The position numbers and the translations under genes are program-made. A stretch of DNA of 64,000 nt, from the NCBI RefSeq assembly GCF_025264665.1, contig NZ_CP073697.1:3825501-3889500 (forward strand). Reading direction: 5' to 3'. Of the stretch, positions 43,165 through 53,017 are shown piece by piece (position 1 is the first letter of the stretch; the number at the start of each line of letters is the position of its first letter). Origin of the DNA: Edaphobacter flagellatus. GTDB taxonomy: Bacteria > Acidobacteriota > Terriglobia > Terriglobales > Acidobacteriaceae. The notes under the pieces were generated by a model, which worked only from the letters and a program-made list of their open reading frames with translations, was not told the DNA's origin and searched no databases.

Positions 43165-44910
43165 TTATCGACGTGGACGCATCTGTTTCAGCAGAGCCTC
43201 AGCCGTCGGCCGCGTATTCAGCACATCGCCAGCCGTCAACCATGCCCGCCGCAGCTGCGTAATGCCATATCGAATCTGGTCCAGCTCTGCGATCGAATGC
43301 GCGTCCGTGTTCACCACAATCTTGCAGCCATGCTGCTTTGCCTGCCGAAGATGCAGGTCTGTCAGGTCCGAGCGCGCAGGATTCGAGTTGTGCTCAACGG
43401 CCACGCCCAGTTCTGCAGCGCGCTTGAGAATGGCATCCATGTGAAGCGCATAGGGATCACGCTTCAGCACTTTGCGTCCCGTCGGATGCCCCAGAATGCG
43501 CACGTAAGGATTTTCAAGAGCTTGCAGAATCCGCGCCGTCATTTGCTCGGCCGTCTGGTCGAAGCGGCTGTGAACGCTCGCGACCACGATATCCATCTCC
43601 GCCAGCGTTTCATCGGCAAGGTCCAGCTCACCTTCGGCCAGGATGTCGACCTCGATGCCGGCCAACACCCGAATGCGATCCTTCAGCTCCGCATCGACTT
43701 CGCGGATACGCTTCACGTGCGCCAGCGCACGCTTGTCGTCCATACCATTCGTCATTGCGAGGTTCTTCGAGTGGTCGGTGATCGCAATGTACTTCAGACC
43801 GCGATCCGCCGCAGCCTCCGCCATCTCACGAATTGTATTCGTTCCGTCCGTCTCGTTCGTGTGCATGTGCAGATCGCCGCGAATATCCGTCAGCGCAATC
43901 AACTCCGGCAGAGCATGCGTAGCGGCTGCTTCAATCTCGCCGCCGTTCTCACGCAATTCCGGTGGAATGTAGTCGAGGTCCAGGGCGCGATAGATCGCCT
44001 CTTCCGTTGCCGCAGCGACAATCGTATTGTCCTCCACGCGCAGCAGGGCATATTCGTTCAGCGTCAGCCCACGCTTGATCGCCCTCTGGCGTAGAGCAAC
44101 ATTGTGCATCTTCGACCCGGTGAAATACTGCAGAGCCGCGCCATAGCTCGCTCGCGGCAGCAGACGCACATCCACCTGCAGATTATTCCGTAGCGTAAAG
44201 CTCACCTTGTTTTGCCCGCGAGCCAGCAGCTTGTCGATCAGTGGCAGCGACGCCACATGCTCCACCGCCGCGGCCACGACATCCGGCTCGCACGCCGGCC
44301 CTGTCACCAGCAGGTCAAGATCGCCCACCGTCTCGCGCCCGCGACGCAGCGAGCCCGCAGGCGTGATCTCCTCAATCCCCGGAAACGCGCGGATCAGTTC
44401 GCTGATGCGTTCCGCATGCTCGCGTGCCTGGTCGATTCTGAATCGACTGGAATTCTTCCTGTAATCTTCAATCCCCTTCAGCAGCTTGGCCGTGAACTTC
44501 TCGCCCATGCGCGGCAGCTCGTTCAGGCGTCCCGCCTTGGCCGCCTCTTCCAGCGCATCGATGTCGCCGACCTCAAGCGCAGACCATACCAGCGCCACGG
44601 TCTTCGGCCCCATGCCCGGAAGACGCAGCAGCTCCAGCATGGTCGGTTTATATTTCTGTAGGAGATCTTCGCGCAGAGGCATCGTGCCCGTATTCACCAG
44701 GTCCACGATGTTCGCCGCCATGCCTTTGCCGATGCCCGCAATAGCCAGCAGCTGCTTCGGCTCCGCCACCATATCCGCAAGGCGCGAGGTCTGTTGCTCC
44801 ACCGCTTCAGCGGCACGGCGATACGAGCGAATGCGGAATGGGTCGGCTCCATCGATCTCAAGCAGGGAAGCCGTCTCATCCAGCAGTCGTGCGATTGAAA
44901 TGTTGTCCAT
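43165..44910 (-). CDS. polX: DNA polymerase/3'-5' exonuclease PolX
   Basis: A bacterial X-family polymerase of 581 residues. Helix-hairpin-helix motifs come first (LLAIAGIGKGMAANIV, LRLPGMGPKTVALVW). The nucleotidyltransferase core has GSLRRGRETVGDLDLLV (Gly186-Ser187, catalytic Asp197/Asp199). A PHP exonuclease domain follows (GDLHMHTNETDG, then ITDHSKNL). It fills short gaps in base-excision repair. The ATG at 44910 is preferred; the frame opens at 44937 but without support. Confidence 0.96.
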   Translation of the reverse strand: MDNISIARLLDETASLLEIDGADPFRIRSYRRAAEAVEQQTSRLADMVAEPKQLLAIAGIGKGMAANIVDLVNTGTMPLREDLLQKYKPTMLELLRLPGMGPKTVALVWSALEVGDIDALEEAAKAGRLNELPRMGEKFTAKLLKGIEDYRKNSSRFRIDQAREHAERISELIRAFPGIEEITPAGSLRRGRETVGDLDLLVTGPACEPDVVAAAVEHVASLPLIDKLLARGQNKVSFTLRNNLQVDVRLLPRASYGAALQYFTGSKMHNVALRQRAIKRGLTLNEYALLRVEDNTIVAAATEEAIYRALDLDYIPPELRENGGEIEAAATHALPELIALTDIRGDLHMHTNETDGTNTIREMAEAAADRGLKYIAITDHSKNLAMTNGMDDKRALAHVKRIREVDAELKDRIRVLAGIEVDILAEGELDLADETLAEMDIVVASVHSRFDQTAEQMTARILQALENPYVRILGHPTGRKVLKRDPYALHMDAILKRAAELGVAVEHNSNPARSDLTDLHLRQAKQHGCKIVVNTDAHSIAELDQIRYGITQLRRAWLTAGDVLNTRPTAEALLKQMRPRR

Positions 44911-45000
44911 GGGCAGAACACTCGGGGAGAAGCGCAAAGGCTGTCATCATCCCTGAGCCAGTATGCAGCACAGCAGGATTTTTTGCAGAATCTGAGACGT

Positions 45001-45027
45001 CCAGGGGAGGCTCCGCAAATCCCCTGG
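45001..45027 (-). terminator. Hairpin downstream of the cold-shock gene
   Basis: CCAGGGGA (45001-45008) pairs with TCCCCTGG (45020-45027) around an 11-nt loop, 15 nt past the cold-shock stop. A rival stem GGCTCC/GGAGCC is also possible. No adjacent T-run on the minus strand. Confidence 0.4.
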
Positions 45028-45041
45028 AGCCGCAGCTTTAT

Positions 45042-45260
45042 TTAGGCTATTTCTTTCAGACGGAAGACCTGATCCGCCTGGGGCCCCTTCGCCCCCTGGA
45101 TAATGTCGAACTCGACCTCGTCGCCTTCTTTCAGGCTCTTGTATCCATCACGCTGTATCGAGGTATAGTGCACAAAAACATCTGCACCGCCATCCCGGCC
45201 TAAAAAGCCGTAGCCCTTTGCGTTGTTAAACCACTTCACCGTTCCTCTGTACTGTGCCAA
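45042..45260 (-). CDS. Cold-shock domain protein
   Basis: A 72-residue CSD protein. RNP1 (KGYGFLGRD) and RNP2 (VFVHY) are both present, with the starting GTVKWFN motif. It binds single-stranded RNA/DNA and melts mRNA structure at low temperature. It starts with TTG at 45260, AAGGAGTAAGGA just upstream. Its 5' leader shares the 265-bp gap with the NUDIX gene. The rarer TTG start may limit translation. Confidence 0.95.
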   Translation of the reverse strand: MAQYRGTVKWFNNAKGYGFLGRDGGADVFVHYTSIQRDGYKSLKEGDEVEFDIIQGAKGPQADQVFRLKEIA

Positions 45261-45525
45261 GATCCTTACTCCTTGCCGATCAATTCAAGTTCGTTTCAGT
45301 CGCCTGATCGAAAGAAATGCAAAGCGGCAAAACGAACATACATCCTTCTGACGCCAACTCTGCGAGCCGGGTTTTCTCTCTGGGATGAACAGAAGTTTGC
45401 GTAACCTGTGGTGCTGCACAAGTAAGCAGCGCCATCCGCGAAGTGATTGGTTCCAAAAGACAAGAGAGAGTGCAGGCCATGACGACGGCCCACCACTCCC
45501 TCCTGCAGTTCCTTCTATTTCGTTT

Positions 45526-46167
45526 TTATTTTGTTCTGCGCAGCCTGTCGTACAGCATCAGGCCAATCAGCGTCTTGCCGTCATGAATCTTATTGGCGGT
45601 GGCCAGTTGCAGAGCCTCCGACAAAGGCATCCGCACAATCTCGATCTTCTCGTCCTCTTCGGGCTGCGCCTCACCCGCGCGAATATCCCGAGCCAGATAG
45701 ATCTGCATCCACTCGCCCAGAAATCCCGGGCTGGCAAAGTACTTCGTCAGCAGCGACCATTTCTTCGCGCGATAGCCCGTCTCTTCGATCATCTCGCGCT
45801 TGGCCGCTGCCAGCGTCGATTCGCCTGGCTCCACGCGCCCTGCCGGAAGCTCCAGAAGAAACTGCCCCGCCGCATGTCTGTACTGCCGCTCCAGAATCAC
45901 TTCGGGATCATGCGGGTTCTTCGACTCATCCACCGCCAGCACCACCACCGAGCCGTTATGCCGGATCACCTCGCGCACATTCTCATGCCCGCCCGGCTCA
46001 ATCACCTCGTCCCGGTACACCGAGAACACCCGGCCCTTGAAGGCCACCTTCGACGACACCACCCGGGGCTTCTTCCCGCCCGAGCTCATCCCGCCCTGCG
46101 GCTTCGCCTTCGTCACTTTTCTTGCCGGCTTCGTCTTCTGTACCGTCTTGTTCGTCTTCTGTACCAT
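45526..46167 (-). CDS. NUDIX hydrolase (ADP-ribose pyrophosphatase type)
   Basis: A 213-residue protein with a perfect Nudix box (GRVEPGESTLAAAKREMIEETGY, about 110-132, shown in part). The PAGRVEPGE and GFLGEWMQIYLARDI blocks fit the ADP-ribose pyrophosphatase subgroup. It hydrolyses ADP-ribose or related sugars. The N-terminal 35 residues are very basic (KTNKTVQKTKPARKVTKAKP), probably disordered, and unusual for the family. An in-frame ATG at residue 27 would remove most of it. Confidence 0.92.
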   Translation of the reverse strand: MVQKTNKTVQKTKPARKVTKAKPQGGMSSGGKKPRVVSSKVAFKGRVFSVYRDEVIEPGGHENVREVIRHNGSVVVLAVDESKNPHDPEVILERQYRHAAGQFLLELPAGRVEPGESTLAAAKREMIEETGYRAKKWSLLTKYFASPGFLGEWMQIYLARDIRAGEAQPEEDEKIEIVRMPLSEALQLATANKIHDGKTLIGLMLYDRLRRTK

Positions 46168-46328
46168 AGCCCTACGGTATCATCCTGCATCGGGAGCGCC
46201 CGGTGCTGCATCCAACACCGGAAGCAGGAACATCAAATGATCTGGACCGCGCTACGAGGCACGGTCGCTCGCGGAGCCCTCCAGCAGGGTCTGCGGTATC
46301 ACGAACGACTTGAGGACGAAGGCCCGCG

Positions 46329-47999
46329 ATGAGCGTTGAGTGTTACCCGATCACCATATTGCCCCACATGTCGCAGCTCTACCGCGACTATCTGGCGATG
46401 GGCGATAGCGCGCCTGACTCCCCCGTTCGCACCTGGTACGGTTCCGGCAACTCCGGCGGTCCTTTTGCCGGAGGCTGGATGCGCTCCAGTCTCCCGGCTG
46501 TTGCTGACCCCAATCGCCTCGCCGACGAGCTCCTTCGCCAGAACCAGTCCTTCGGCGCAAGCCCCGAGACTCTCGCCAACATCGAGCACCTCCGCAACGG
46601 AGCACGCGCCGTCATCACCGGCCAGCAGGTTGTCCTCTTCGGTGGCCCGCTTCTCACGCTGCTCAAGGCAGCGACCGCCATCTCCCGCGCCAACGAGGCC
46701 ACCCGCATCACCGGCATCCGCCACGTCCCCATCTTCTGGATGGCGACCGAAGACCACGACCTCGCCGAGGTCGATCAGGCTGCGCTTCTCACCAAGACCA
46801 CCGTCGAAATTCTGCGCGCCGGACTCCGCGTTCCATACTCCGTCGAAGTCGGCAATATTCAGCTCAACCCGGAAACCGCGCCGCTGCTCGAGCAAGCCAT
46901 CCAGCAGGCCACCGAGCTGCTCGCCTACGCGCCCATCGCCGACACCCTCCGCGAGGCCTACCTCCCCAGCGAAGCCAATCCGAGTCCCACGCTGGCCAGC
47001 GCCTTCGGCCGCCTCATCGCACACATCTTTGCCTCACAGGGACTCATCGTCGTCGATGCCTCCAGCCGCGAGTTCCACGCCATGGGCGCCTCCACGCTGC
47101 GATACGCCATCGAGAACGCCGACCAGCTCCACGCAGCACTGCTCGCCCGCACCGCCGAGCTGACCGCCAGCAACTACCACGCGCAGGTGCTCGTCTCCGA
47201 CTCCTCCTCGCTCCTCTTCCTCCTCGACGAGTCCACCGGCGAGCGTGTCGCCCTCCGCCGCGTCTCCGACCCCGCAACCTCCGAGCTCCAGTGGCGAGCC
47301 TTCTCGCACATCTACACCACGGCGCAGCTGCTCGACATCCTCGACCGCACCCCCGAGCGCCTCAGCCCCAACGCGCTCCTGCGGCCCGTCTTTCAGGACA
47401 CCGTCTTTCCCACCGCCGCCTACATCGGCGGCCCTGCAGAGATCGCCTACTTCGCGCAAAGCGCCGTGCTCTACCAGCAGATCCTCGGACGCCTCACCCC
47501 CGTACTGCCGCGCCTCTCCGCCACGCTGATCGAGCCCGCCATCGCCACCATCATGGAGAAGGATGAAGTCCAGCTTCCCGACGCCATGACCACCGCGCAG
47601 GAGCTCGCGCAACGCCTCGGAGCACGCGCCATGCCCATCGAGCTCAAGCGCAAGCTCGCCGCGGTTGGCAATGCTCTTGAGACCGAGCTCGACCTCCTCA
47701 CCGAGTATCTTCGCGGCATCGACGCTTCGCTCGGCACCGGAGCCGAAACCTCCGGCTCCAAGATGCGCTACCAGATGGACCGCCTCCGCCGCATGGCCGC
47801 GACCTACGAGCTGCAGAAAGAAGCCTCGCTTACCAAGCATGCCCAGGCCATCACGCTCAACATCTTTCCCGACGGCCATCCGCAGGAGCGCCTCCTTGCC
47901 GGTGTGTGGTTCCTCGCGCGTTATGGCGAAGGACTCATCGACCGCATCGTGCAGGTCGCCGGCAATCAATGTCCGGGCCACGTCGTCGTCCGGCTCTAA
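46329..47999 (+). CDS. bshC: Bacillithiol biosynthesis cysteine-adding enzyme BshC
   Basis: BshC joins cysteine to glucosamine-malate, the last step of bacillithiol synthesis. The 556-residue product has the signature ITGQQVVLFGGPLLTLLKA (about 96-114, shown in part) and IFWMATEDHDLAEVD, as in the family. A C-terminal coiled coil (about 440-520) is present. bshA and bshB are not in the window. Bacillithiol occurs in Firmicutes, Deinococcus, Bacteroidetes and Acidobacteria, so this helps place the organism. GAGGACGAAGG precedes the ATG. Confidence 0.94.
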   Translation: MSVECYPITILPHMSQLYRDYLAMGDSAPDSPVRTWYGSGNSGGPFAGGWMRSSLPAVADPNRLADELLRQNQSFGASPETLANIEHLRNGARAVITGQQVVLFGGPLLTLLKAATAISRANEATRITGIRHVPIFWMATEDHDLAEVDQAALLTKTTVEILRAGLRVPYSVEVGNIQLNPETAPLLEQAIQQATELLAYAPIADTLREAYLPSEANPSPTLASAFGRLIAHIFASQGLIVVDASSREFHAMGASTLRYAIENADQLHAALLARTAELTASNYHAQVLVSDSSSLLFLLDESTGERVALRRVSDPATSELQWRAFSHIYTTAQLLDILDRTPERLSPNALLRPVFQDTVFPTAAYIGGPAEIAYFAQSAVLYQQILGRLTPVLPRLSATLIEPAIATIMEKDEVQLPDAMTTAQELAQRLGARAMPIELKRKLAAVGNALETELDLLTEYLRGIDASLGTGAETSGSKMRYQMDRLRRMAATYELQKEASLTKHAQAITLNIFPDGHPQERLLAGVWFLARYGEGLIDRIVQVAGNQCPGHVVVRL

Positions 48000-48060
48000 A
48001 ATTTGTAAATGGTATCTTTTTACTAAGGGCTTGTGTCTAAAGATTGTCTGAGAGGAAGCG

Positions 48061-48438
48061 GTGACCTGCGTTATCCCGAACTCCGGAGCGACACATCGGC
48101 GGCTTCAGTGGCTGTTCGCCTCCGCTCTGCTCTTCTTCGGCATCTTCGTAGCCAGTACCGCCAGCCCAATCCCTTCGCATATTCCGCAGTGTGCAGGCGC
48201 TCGTGCGATCGGAGCACGTACCAGCCTCGCCTCGGTTGCTCGTGAATCCAAACCGGCCAGCACGACCTCGGCTGCGCCTCCGGTGCTCTTCGCCGCCGTC
48301 ATCCTCCTCGCGCCGTTGCTGGCTCCAAGGCTCAGGCTTGAGCGCATGACCGCTCCGGCCGTTCGGCTTATCGTCCGCTCCAGTCTCTTCAGGCCGTCTC
48401 TCCTCTTCCGGCCTCCCCCCGCTGTCTCCCTCGCGTAG
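48061..48438 (+). CDS. Hypothetical membrane protein upstream of sigma factor
   Basis: A 125-residue frame starting with GTG 48061 (GAGGAAG upstream). It has two hydrophobic stretches (LFASALLFFGIFVASTASP, VLFAAVILLAPLLAP) between Arg/Ser/Pro-rich parts. It ends 69 nt before the sigma-factor start. No family recognised. Coding is plausible, not proven; composition is Arg/Pro/Ser-heavy. It is on the same strand as the sigma factor and could be co-transcribed. Confidence 0.45.
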   Translation: MTCVIPNSGATHRRLQWLFASALLFFGIFVASTASPIPSHIPQCAGARAIGARTSLASVARESKPASTTSAAPPVLFAAVILLAPLLAPRLRLERMTAPAVRLIVRSSLFRPSLLFRPPPAVSLA

Positions 48439-48506
48439 CTGTGTCTTTCATCGTGCTTCCGCACGGTGAGTCCGCTTTCTCTTACGCGTTCAAAGGAGAC
48501 AATCCA

Positions 48507-49139
48507 ATGCTTTCCTCCACACATTCTGCCCCGGCCCTTCCATTTGCCGGCATCATCGACGATCCCGAGCGTACCGCTCGACGCCGTAACGAGCTGACCT
48601 CCCTCGTCCTTTCCGAGAAGAGCTACTTCATCCGTACCGCCAACGCTATCCTGCGTAATTCAGCCGATGCCGAAGACGCCGTACACTCTGCCTTCTGCTC
48701 CGCCTGGAAGGCGGTTGGAGCCTTTCGCGGTGACTCCTCGCTCAAGACCTGGTTCACTCGCATCGTCACCAACAACGCCCTCATGGCTCTGCGCAGCGGC
48801 AAGACCAACCGCACCGTCTTCCTCGAAGACAACCCCGAGTATCTGCAGACCTTCGAGCGTTCCACCTGCTCGCGTGTCGAAGATCCCGAGCGCACCGCCA
48901 CCCGCCACGAGCTTCTCTCCCTCGTCGAGCAGCAGATCGAGAAGCTGCCACCTGAAACCCGCACCGTCATCCGGCTGCATTTCTCCAACGACTGCTCCAT
49001 CGAAACCATCGCCCGTATGCGTGGCAAATCCCGACCCTCCATCGTCGCGCATCTCCACCGTGGCAAGGCCATCCTGCGTAAGAAGGTGAAGCGCCTCTCC
49101 GCATCAGGGCCCAGCCTCAAAGCCGTAACGCTTCACTGA
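48507..49139 (+). CDS. ECF-type RNA polymerase sigma factor
   Basis: A 210-residue sigma-70 family protein of the ECF group. Region 2 (SYFIRTANAILRNSADAEDAVHSAF, in two parts; then AWKAVGAFRGDSSLKTWFTRIVTNNAL) and region 4 (IEKLPPETRTVIRLH; CSIETIARMRGKSRPSIVAHLHRGK) are intact. AAAGGAG lies 6 nt before ATG 48507. No anti-sigma gene is adjacent; the 48061 membrane protein is the only candidate neighbour. Its regulon is unknown. It is followed by a strong hairpin. Confidence 0.93.
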   Translation: MLSSTHSAPALPFAGIIDDPERTARRRNELTSLVLSEKSYFIRTANAILRNSADAEDAVHSAFCSAWKAVGAFRGDSSLKTWFTRIVTNNALMALRSGKTNRTVFLEDNPEYLQTFERSTCSRVEDPERTATRHELLSLVEQQIEKLPPETRTVIRLHFSNDCSIETIARMRGKSRPSIVAHLHRGKAILRKKVKRLSASGPSLKAVTLH

Positions 49140-49146
49140 ACCCTCC

Positions 49147-49183
49147 GGCGTGGGCAGAAGCCAATGCAGGCTTCGCCCGCGCC
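49147..49183 (+). terminator. Hairpin after the sigma-factor gene
   Basis: GGCGTGGGC-A-GAAGCC (49147-49162) pairs with GGCTTC-GCCC-GCGCC (49169-49183) with one bulge and a 6-nt loop. It lies 7 nt past the sigma-factor stop. T-run weak (GTTCTGCTTG later). Confidence 0.55.
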
Positions 49184-49240
49184 ACCAGTTCTGCTTGCAC
49201 AGCCCACTGCTTTAGAATGGCTGGTCGAGAGGATTGTTTT

Positions 49241-49549
49241 ATGGGACTGAGCGACCAGCCGTTTGAAGTGATGTGCCCCGATTGCGGAGCGATGCTGAAG
49301 ATCGACCCCGTCACCCGAGCCATCATCGCCCACAAATCCGCGCCCAGGAAGAAGACGTTCGAAGACTTCGGCGAGGCCGCCAAAGCTCTCCGCGAGGCCG
49401 ACGCACGCCGCGACTCCATCTTCCAGCAGTCCGTCGAAGCCCAGAAGAACAAGGACGATGTCCTTGCCAAAAAATTCGCCGAAGCCGTCAAAAAAGCCAA
49501 GGAAACCCCGCTCACCGACCGCCCCCTGCGCGACTTTGACCTCGATTGA
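49241..49549 (+). CDS. Small protein with CxxC zinc-ribbon-like N terminus
   Basis: From ATG 49241 (GAGAGGA upstream) it is 102 residues. The N terminus has one CPDCG pair, then a helical, charged part with repeated AK/AE residues (AAKALREADARRDSIFQQS; VLAKKFAEAVKKAKE). One CxxC pair alone may need a partner to hold zinc. No family recognised beyond a zinc-ribbon-like start. It is between the sigma factor and the gene at 49595. Confidence 0.7.
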   Translation: MGLSDQPFEVMCPDCGAMLKIDPVTRAIIAHKSAPRKKTFEDFGEAAKALREADARRDSIFQQSVEAQKNKDDVLAKKFAEAVKKAKETPLTDRPLRDFDLD

Positions 49550-49594
49550 TCGTGATATAAAACGGACTCTGCATAAAAACCAGGGGAGTTCGTC

Positions 49595-50134
49595 ATGAAT
49601 CAAGAGACCGGTGCTGTCCCGAGCACAACCGCCGTCCCACCTCCGCCACCTCCTCACTACGGTTCGTTCCCATCGGTGGCCTCTCAGCCTCCCGCCACAA
49701 ATCGCCGCATGTGGCTGTGGATTGGCCTTGGTGTTTTCCTTATGGGAGCTGGGATCGCATGGTTTGCTCATATGATGGTCGGCGGCTATCGTCAGACCTC
49801 AGCTCTTATCGCGACATTGCACAACCAGATGTCACGGCAGGATTGGGATGCTATCTACAACGAGGCCGCATCAGGCTATCGTGAGGAGCTTACAGCAGAC
49901 CAGAATCGCCAGATATTTGAGGGGATTGAAAGAAAGCTTGGTTCGCCAGTGTCGACGAAACAAAAAAGTTTCTTTATCAACACGAATAACGGTGTAACCG
50001 TTGTGACCGCAAGTTTTGAAACAACCTTTTCTGGCAACGCTACGGCAACAGAGACGATCGTTTGGAGATCGTACGGGGGTTCGTTTCGGCTTTACTCATA
50101 CAACATCAATTCGATAGATCTAATCACGCGATGA
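49595..50134 (+). CDS. Membrane-anchored protein with DUF4019-like domain
   Basis: A 179-residue protein. A Pro-rich cytoplasmic start (PPPPPPHYG) precedes one membrane helix (MWLWIGLGVFLMGAGIAWFAHM, shown in part; about 39-60). The outside domain (MSRQDWDAIYNEAASGYRE, then TVVTASFETTF) looks like DUF4019 or a similar NTF2-like domain. AGGGGAG lies 6 nt before the ATG. Function unknown. The gene is AT-richer at its 3' end than those around it. Confidence 0.72.
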   Translation: MNQETGAVPSTTAVPPPPPPHYGSFPSVASQPPATNRRMWLWIGLGVFLMGAGIAWFAHMMVGGYRQTSALIATLHNQMSRQDWDAIYNEAASGYREELTADQNRQIFEGIERKLGSPVSTKQKSFFINTNNGVTVVTASFETTFSGNATATETIVWRSYGGSFRLYSYNINSIDLITR

Positions 50135-50497
50135 TCTGGCAGCGGGCATAGGATCACCACTCAGTTTTATTTGCCAGATACGGGTTTCGACGCCACGGCC
50201 AGCCGGAGCGAAAATCCTGTCAAGCCCCCAAAAATCACAACCCATTCATTCCAAAGCAAATAAACTCCCAAGAAGTTGCCGATTAGTTTCCTCCCTTTAG
50301 CTACACTTAAATCAGTAAGTAAATCAGGGAAAAAAGCCCCGGCCTGACAGCCGGGGCTAACTCTTTACGAATCAATATTTTGACCTATAAACCCTTTGTC
50401 TTGAATATTTTGCCCTGTGCAAAACGCGTATCCTATTCAAATAAAATGGTTTACACGAAACATGGGGAGGGGGTGGGGTACCCGTTAAACTAGCTCT
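50135..50497. other. AT-rich intergenic region with repeats and orphan terminator
   Basis: The 363-bp gap before the ABC-F gene is unusually AT-rich. It holds a leftward terminator (50330-50358), two direct repeats AATATTTTGnCC 30 nt apart (50374 and 50404), an inverted repeat TTTTGC-N5-GCAAAA (50408-50424), and a G-rich patch GGGGAGGGGGTGGGG (near 50464-50478) before the gene. No ORF is supported. Confidence 0.6.
50330..50358 (-). terminator. Orphan leftward intrinsic terminator
   Basis: AGCCCCGGC (50335-50343) pairs perfectly with GCCGGGGCT (50350-50358) around CTGACA. Read on the minus strand the stem is followed by six T (50335-50330), a classic intrinsic terminator. No minus-strand gene ends here, so it implies an untranslated leftward transcript or acts on readthrough of the plus-strand gene at 49595. 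Confidence 0.8.
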
Positions 50498-52300
<1,803 letters not shown>

Positions 52301-52333
52301 CCGCATCTGCGGCATAGTTCAAAGCAAGATGAA

Positions 52334-52357
52334 GGGCGGCGCTGTCCATCGCCGCCC
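52334..52357. terminator. Bidirectional hairpin between uup and DinB-like gene
   Basis: GGGCGGCG (52334-52341) pairs perfectly with CGCCGCCC (52350-52357) around an 8-nt loop, between convergent genes. A short CCGCA/TGCGG hairpin (52301-52312) comes right after the uup stop. Confidence 0.6.
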
Positions 52358-52370
52358 ATGATTTGCAGAA

Positions 52371-52883
52371 CTATTTGGGGGACCACTGCTCGTCGGCGGA
52401 AGGGCCATACAGAGCAGGCACCGGAATACCGTTCAGGCGTAGGTAGACGCCAAGCTGTGCTGTATGGTGCACGAGATGATTGAAGAAAAGCTGCCGGAAG
52501 GTCAGAGAGCGAGGGTTGTTGGAGATCAGATGCTCGCCGAAAGAGAACTTCCATAACTGAGACATGTGTTCATCCGAGGCGGCAGCGAGCGCGGCGCGGC
52601 ATTGGGCGGCGGCTTCGTCTAGTTGCTTTAGCGCAGCCTCACTCGTGGTGAACTCCAGCGGAACGTGAGGGCGCTTCGGCGCGGCGAGATCCATACTGTC
52701 GTCCTCGAGCAGGTAATAGCCGAAGAGAGGAAGCGAGGCGCAGTGCATGGCCAGCGTGCCCAGCTTCATCGATTTGTCATGACACTTCCAGTCGTTTTTG
52801 CCTTCAGGAACGCGCTCAAGCGTGCGGCGTGTGTTGGAGATTTCGATGTCATAGTCCTGAAGAAGAAGCTCTGAAATTTTCAT
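52371..52883 (-). CDS. DinB/DUF1569-like four-helix protein
   Basis: A 170-residue DinB-superfamily protein (not the polymerase). KISELLLQDYDIEISNTRR opens the first helix. Metal-type His are seen in MHCASLPLFGYYL and in FFNHLVHHTAQLGVYLRL near the C terminus. These bundles bind a metal and often act as thiol-transferases, for example with bacillithiol. The bshC gene in the window makes that plausible but not proven. AAAGGAAC lies 6 nt before ATG 52883. Confidence 0.87.
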   Translation of the reverse strand: MKISELLLQDYDIEISNTRRTLERVPEGKNDWKCHDKSMKLGTLAMHCASLPLFGYYLLEDDSMDLAAPKRPHVPLEFTTSEAALKQLDEAAAQCRAALAAASDEHMSQLWKFSFGEHLISNNPRSLTFRQLFFNHLVHHTAQLGVYLRLNGIPVPALYGPSADEQWSPK

Positions 52884-52948
52884 TTTGTGTTCCTTTCCTA
52901 TCGGTGGTGTGCAGCGATCAAGCCTCAAATTCAGGCAGGAGAAGAATA

Positions 52949-52991
52949 GCCATGTGCTACTGACATCATCCTGTCAGCAGTCACATGGCTG
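52949..52991 (-). terminator. fabI terminator hairpin
   Basis: AGCCATGTG (52949-52957) pairs with CACATGGCT (52983-52991), and inside CTGACA (52961-52966) pairs with TGTCAG (52973-52978). It lies 27 nt past the fabI stop on the minus strand; ATTCTTCTCC follows. Confidence 0.7.
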
Positions 52992-53017
52992 GTCAGCAGA
53001 TATTTCTGCATGGTGTC

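Noticed and set aside
43297..44094. Plus-strand frame over polX
   Set aside because: Antisense of a clearly conserved PolX gene.
45385..46332. Plus-strand frame of 315 residues over the NUDIX gene
   Set aside because: Arg/His/Leu/Pro-rich antisense shadow; the NUDIX frame has a perfect Nudix box.
48105..48524. Minus-strand frame of 139 residues
   Set aside because: Opposite-strand overlap of the 48061 frame and sigma-factor leader; no RBS or family.
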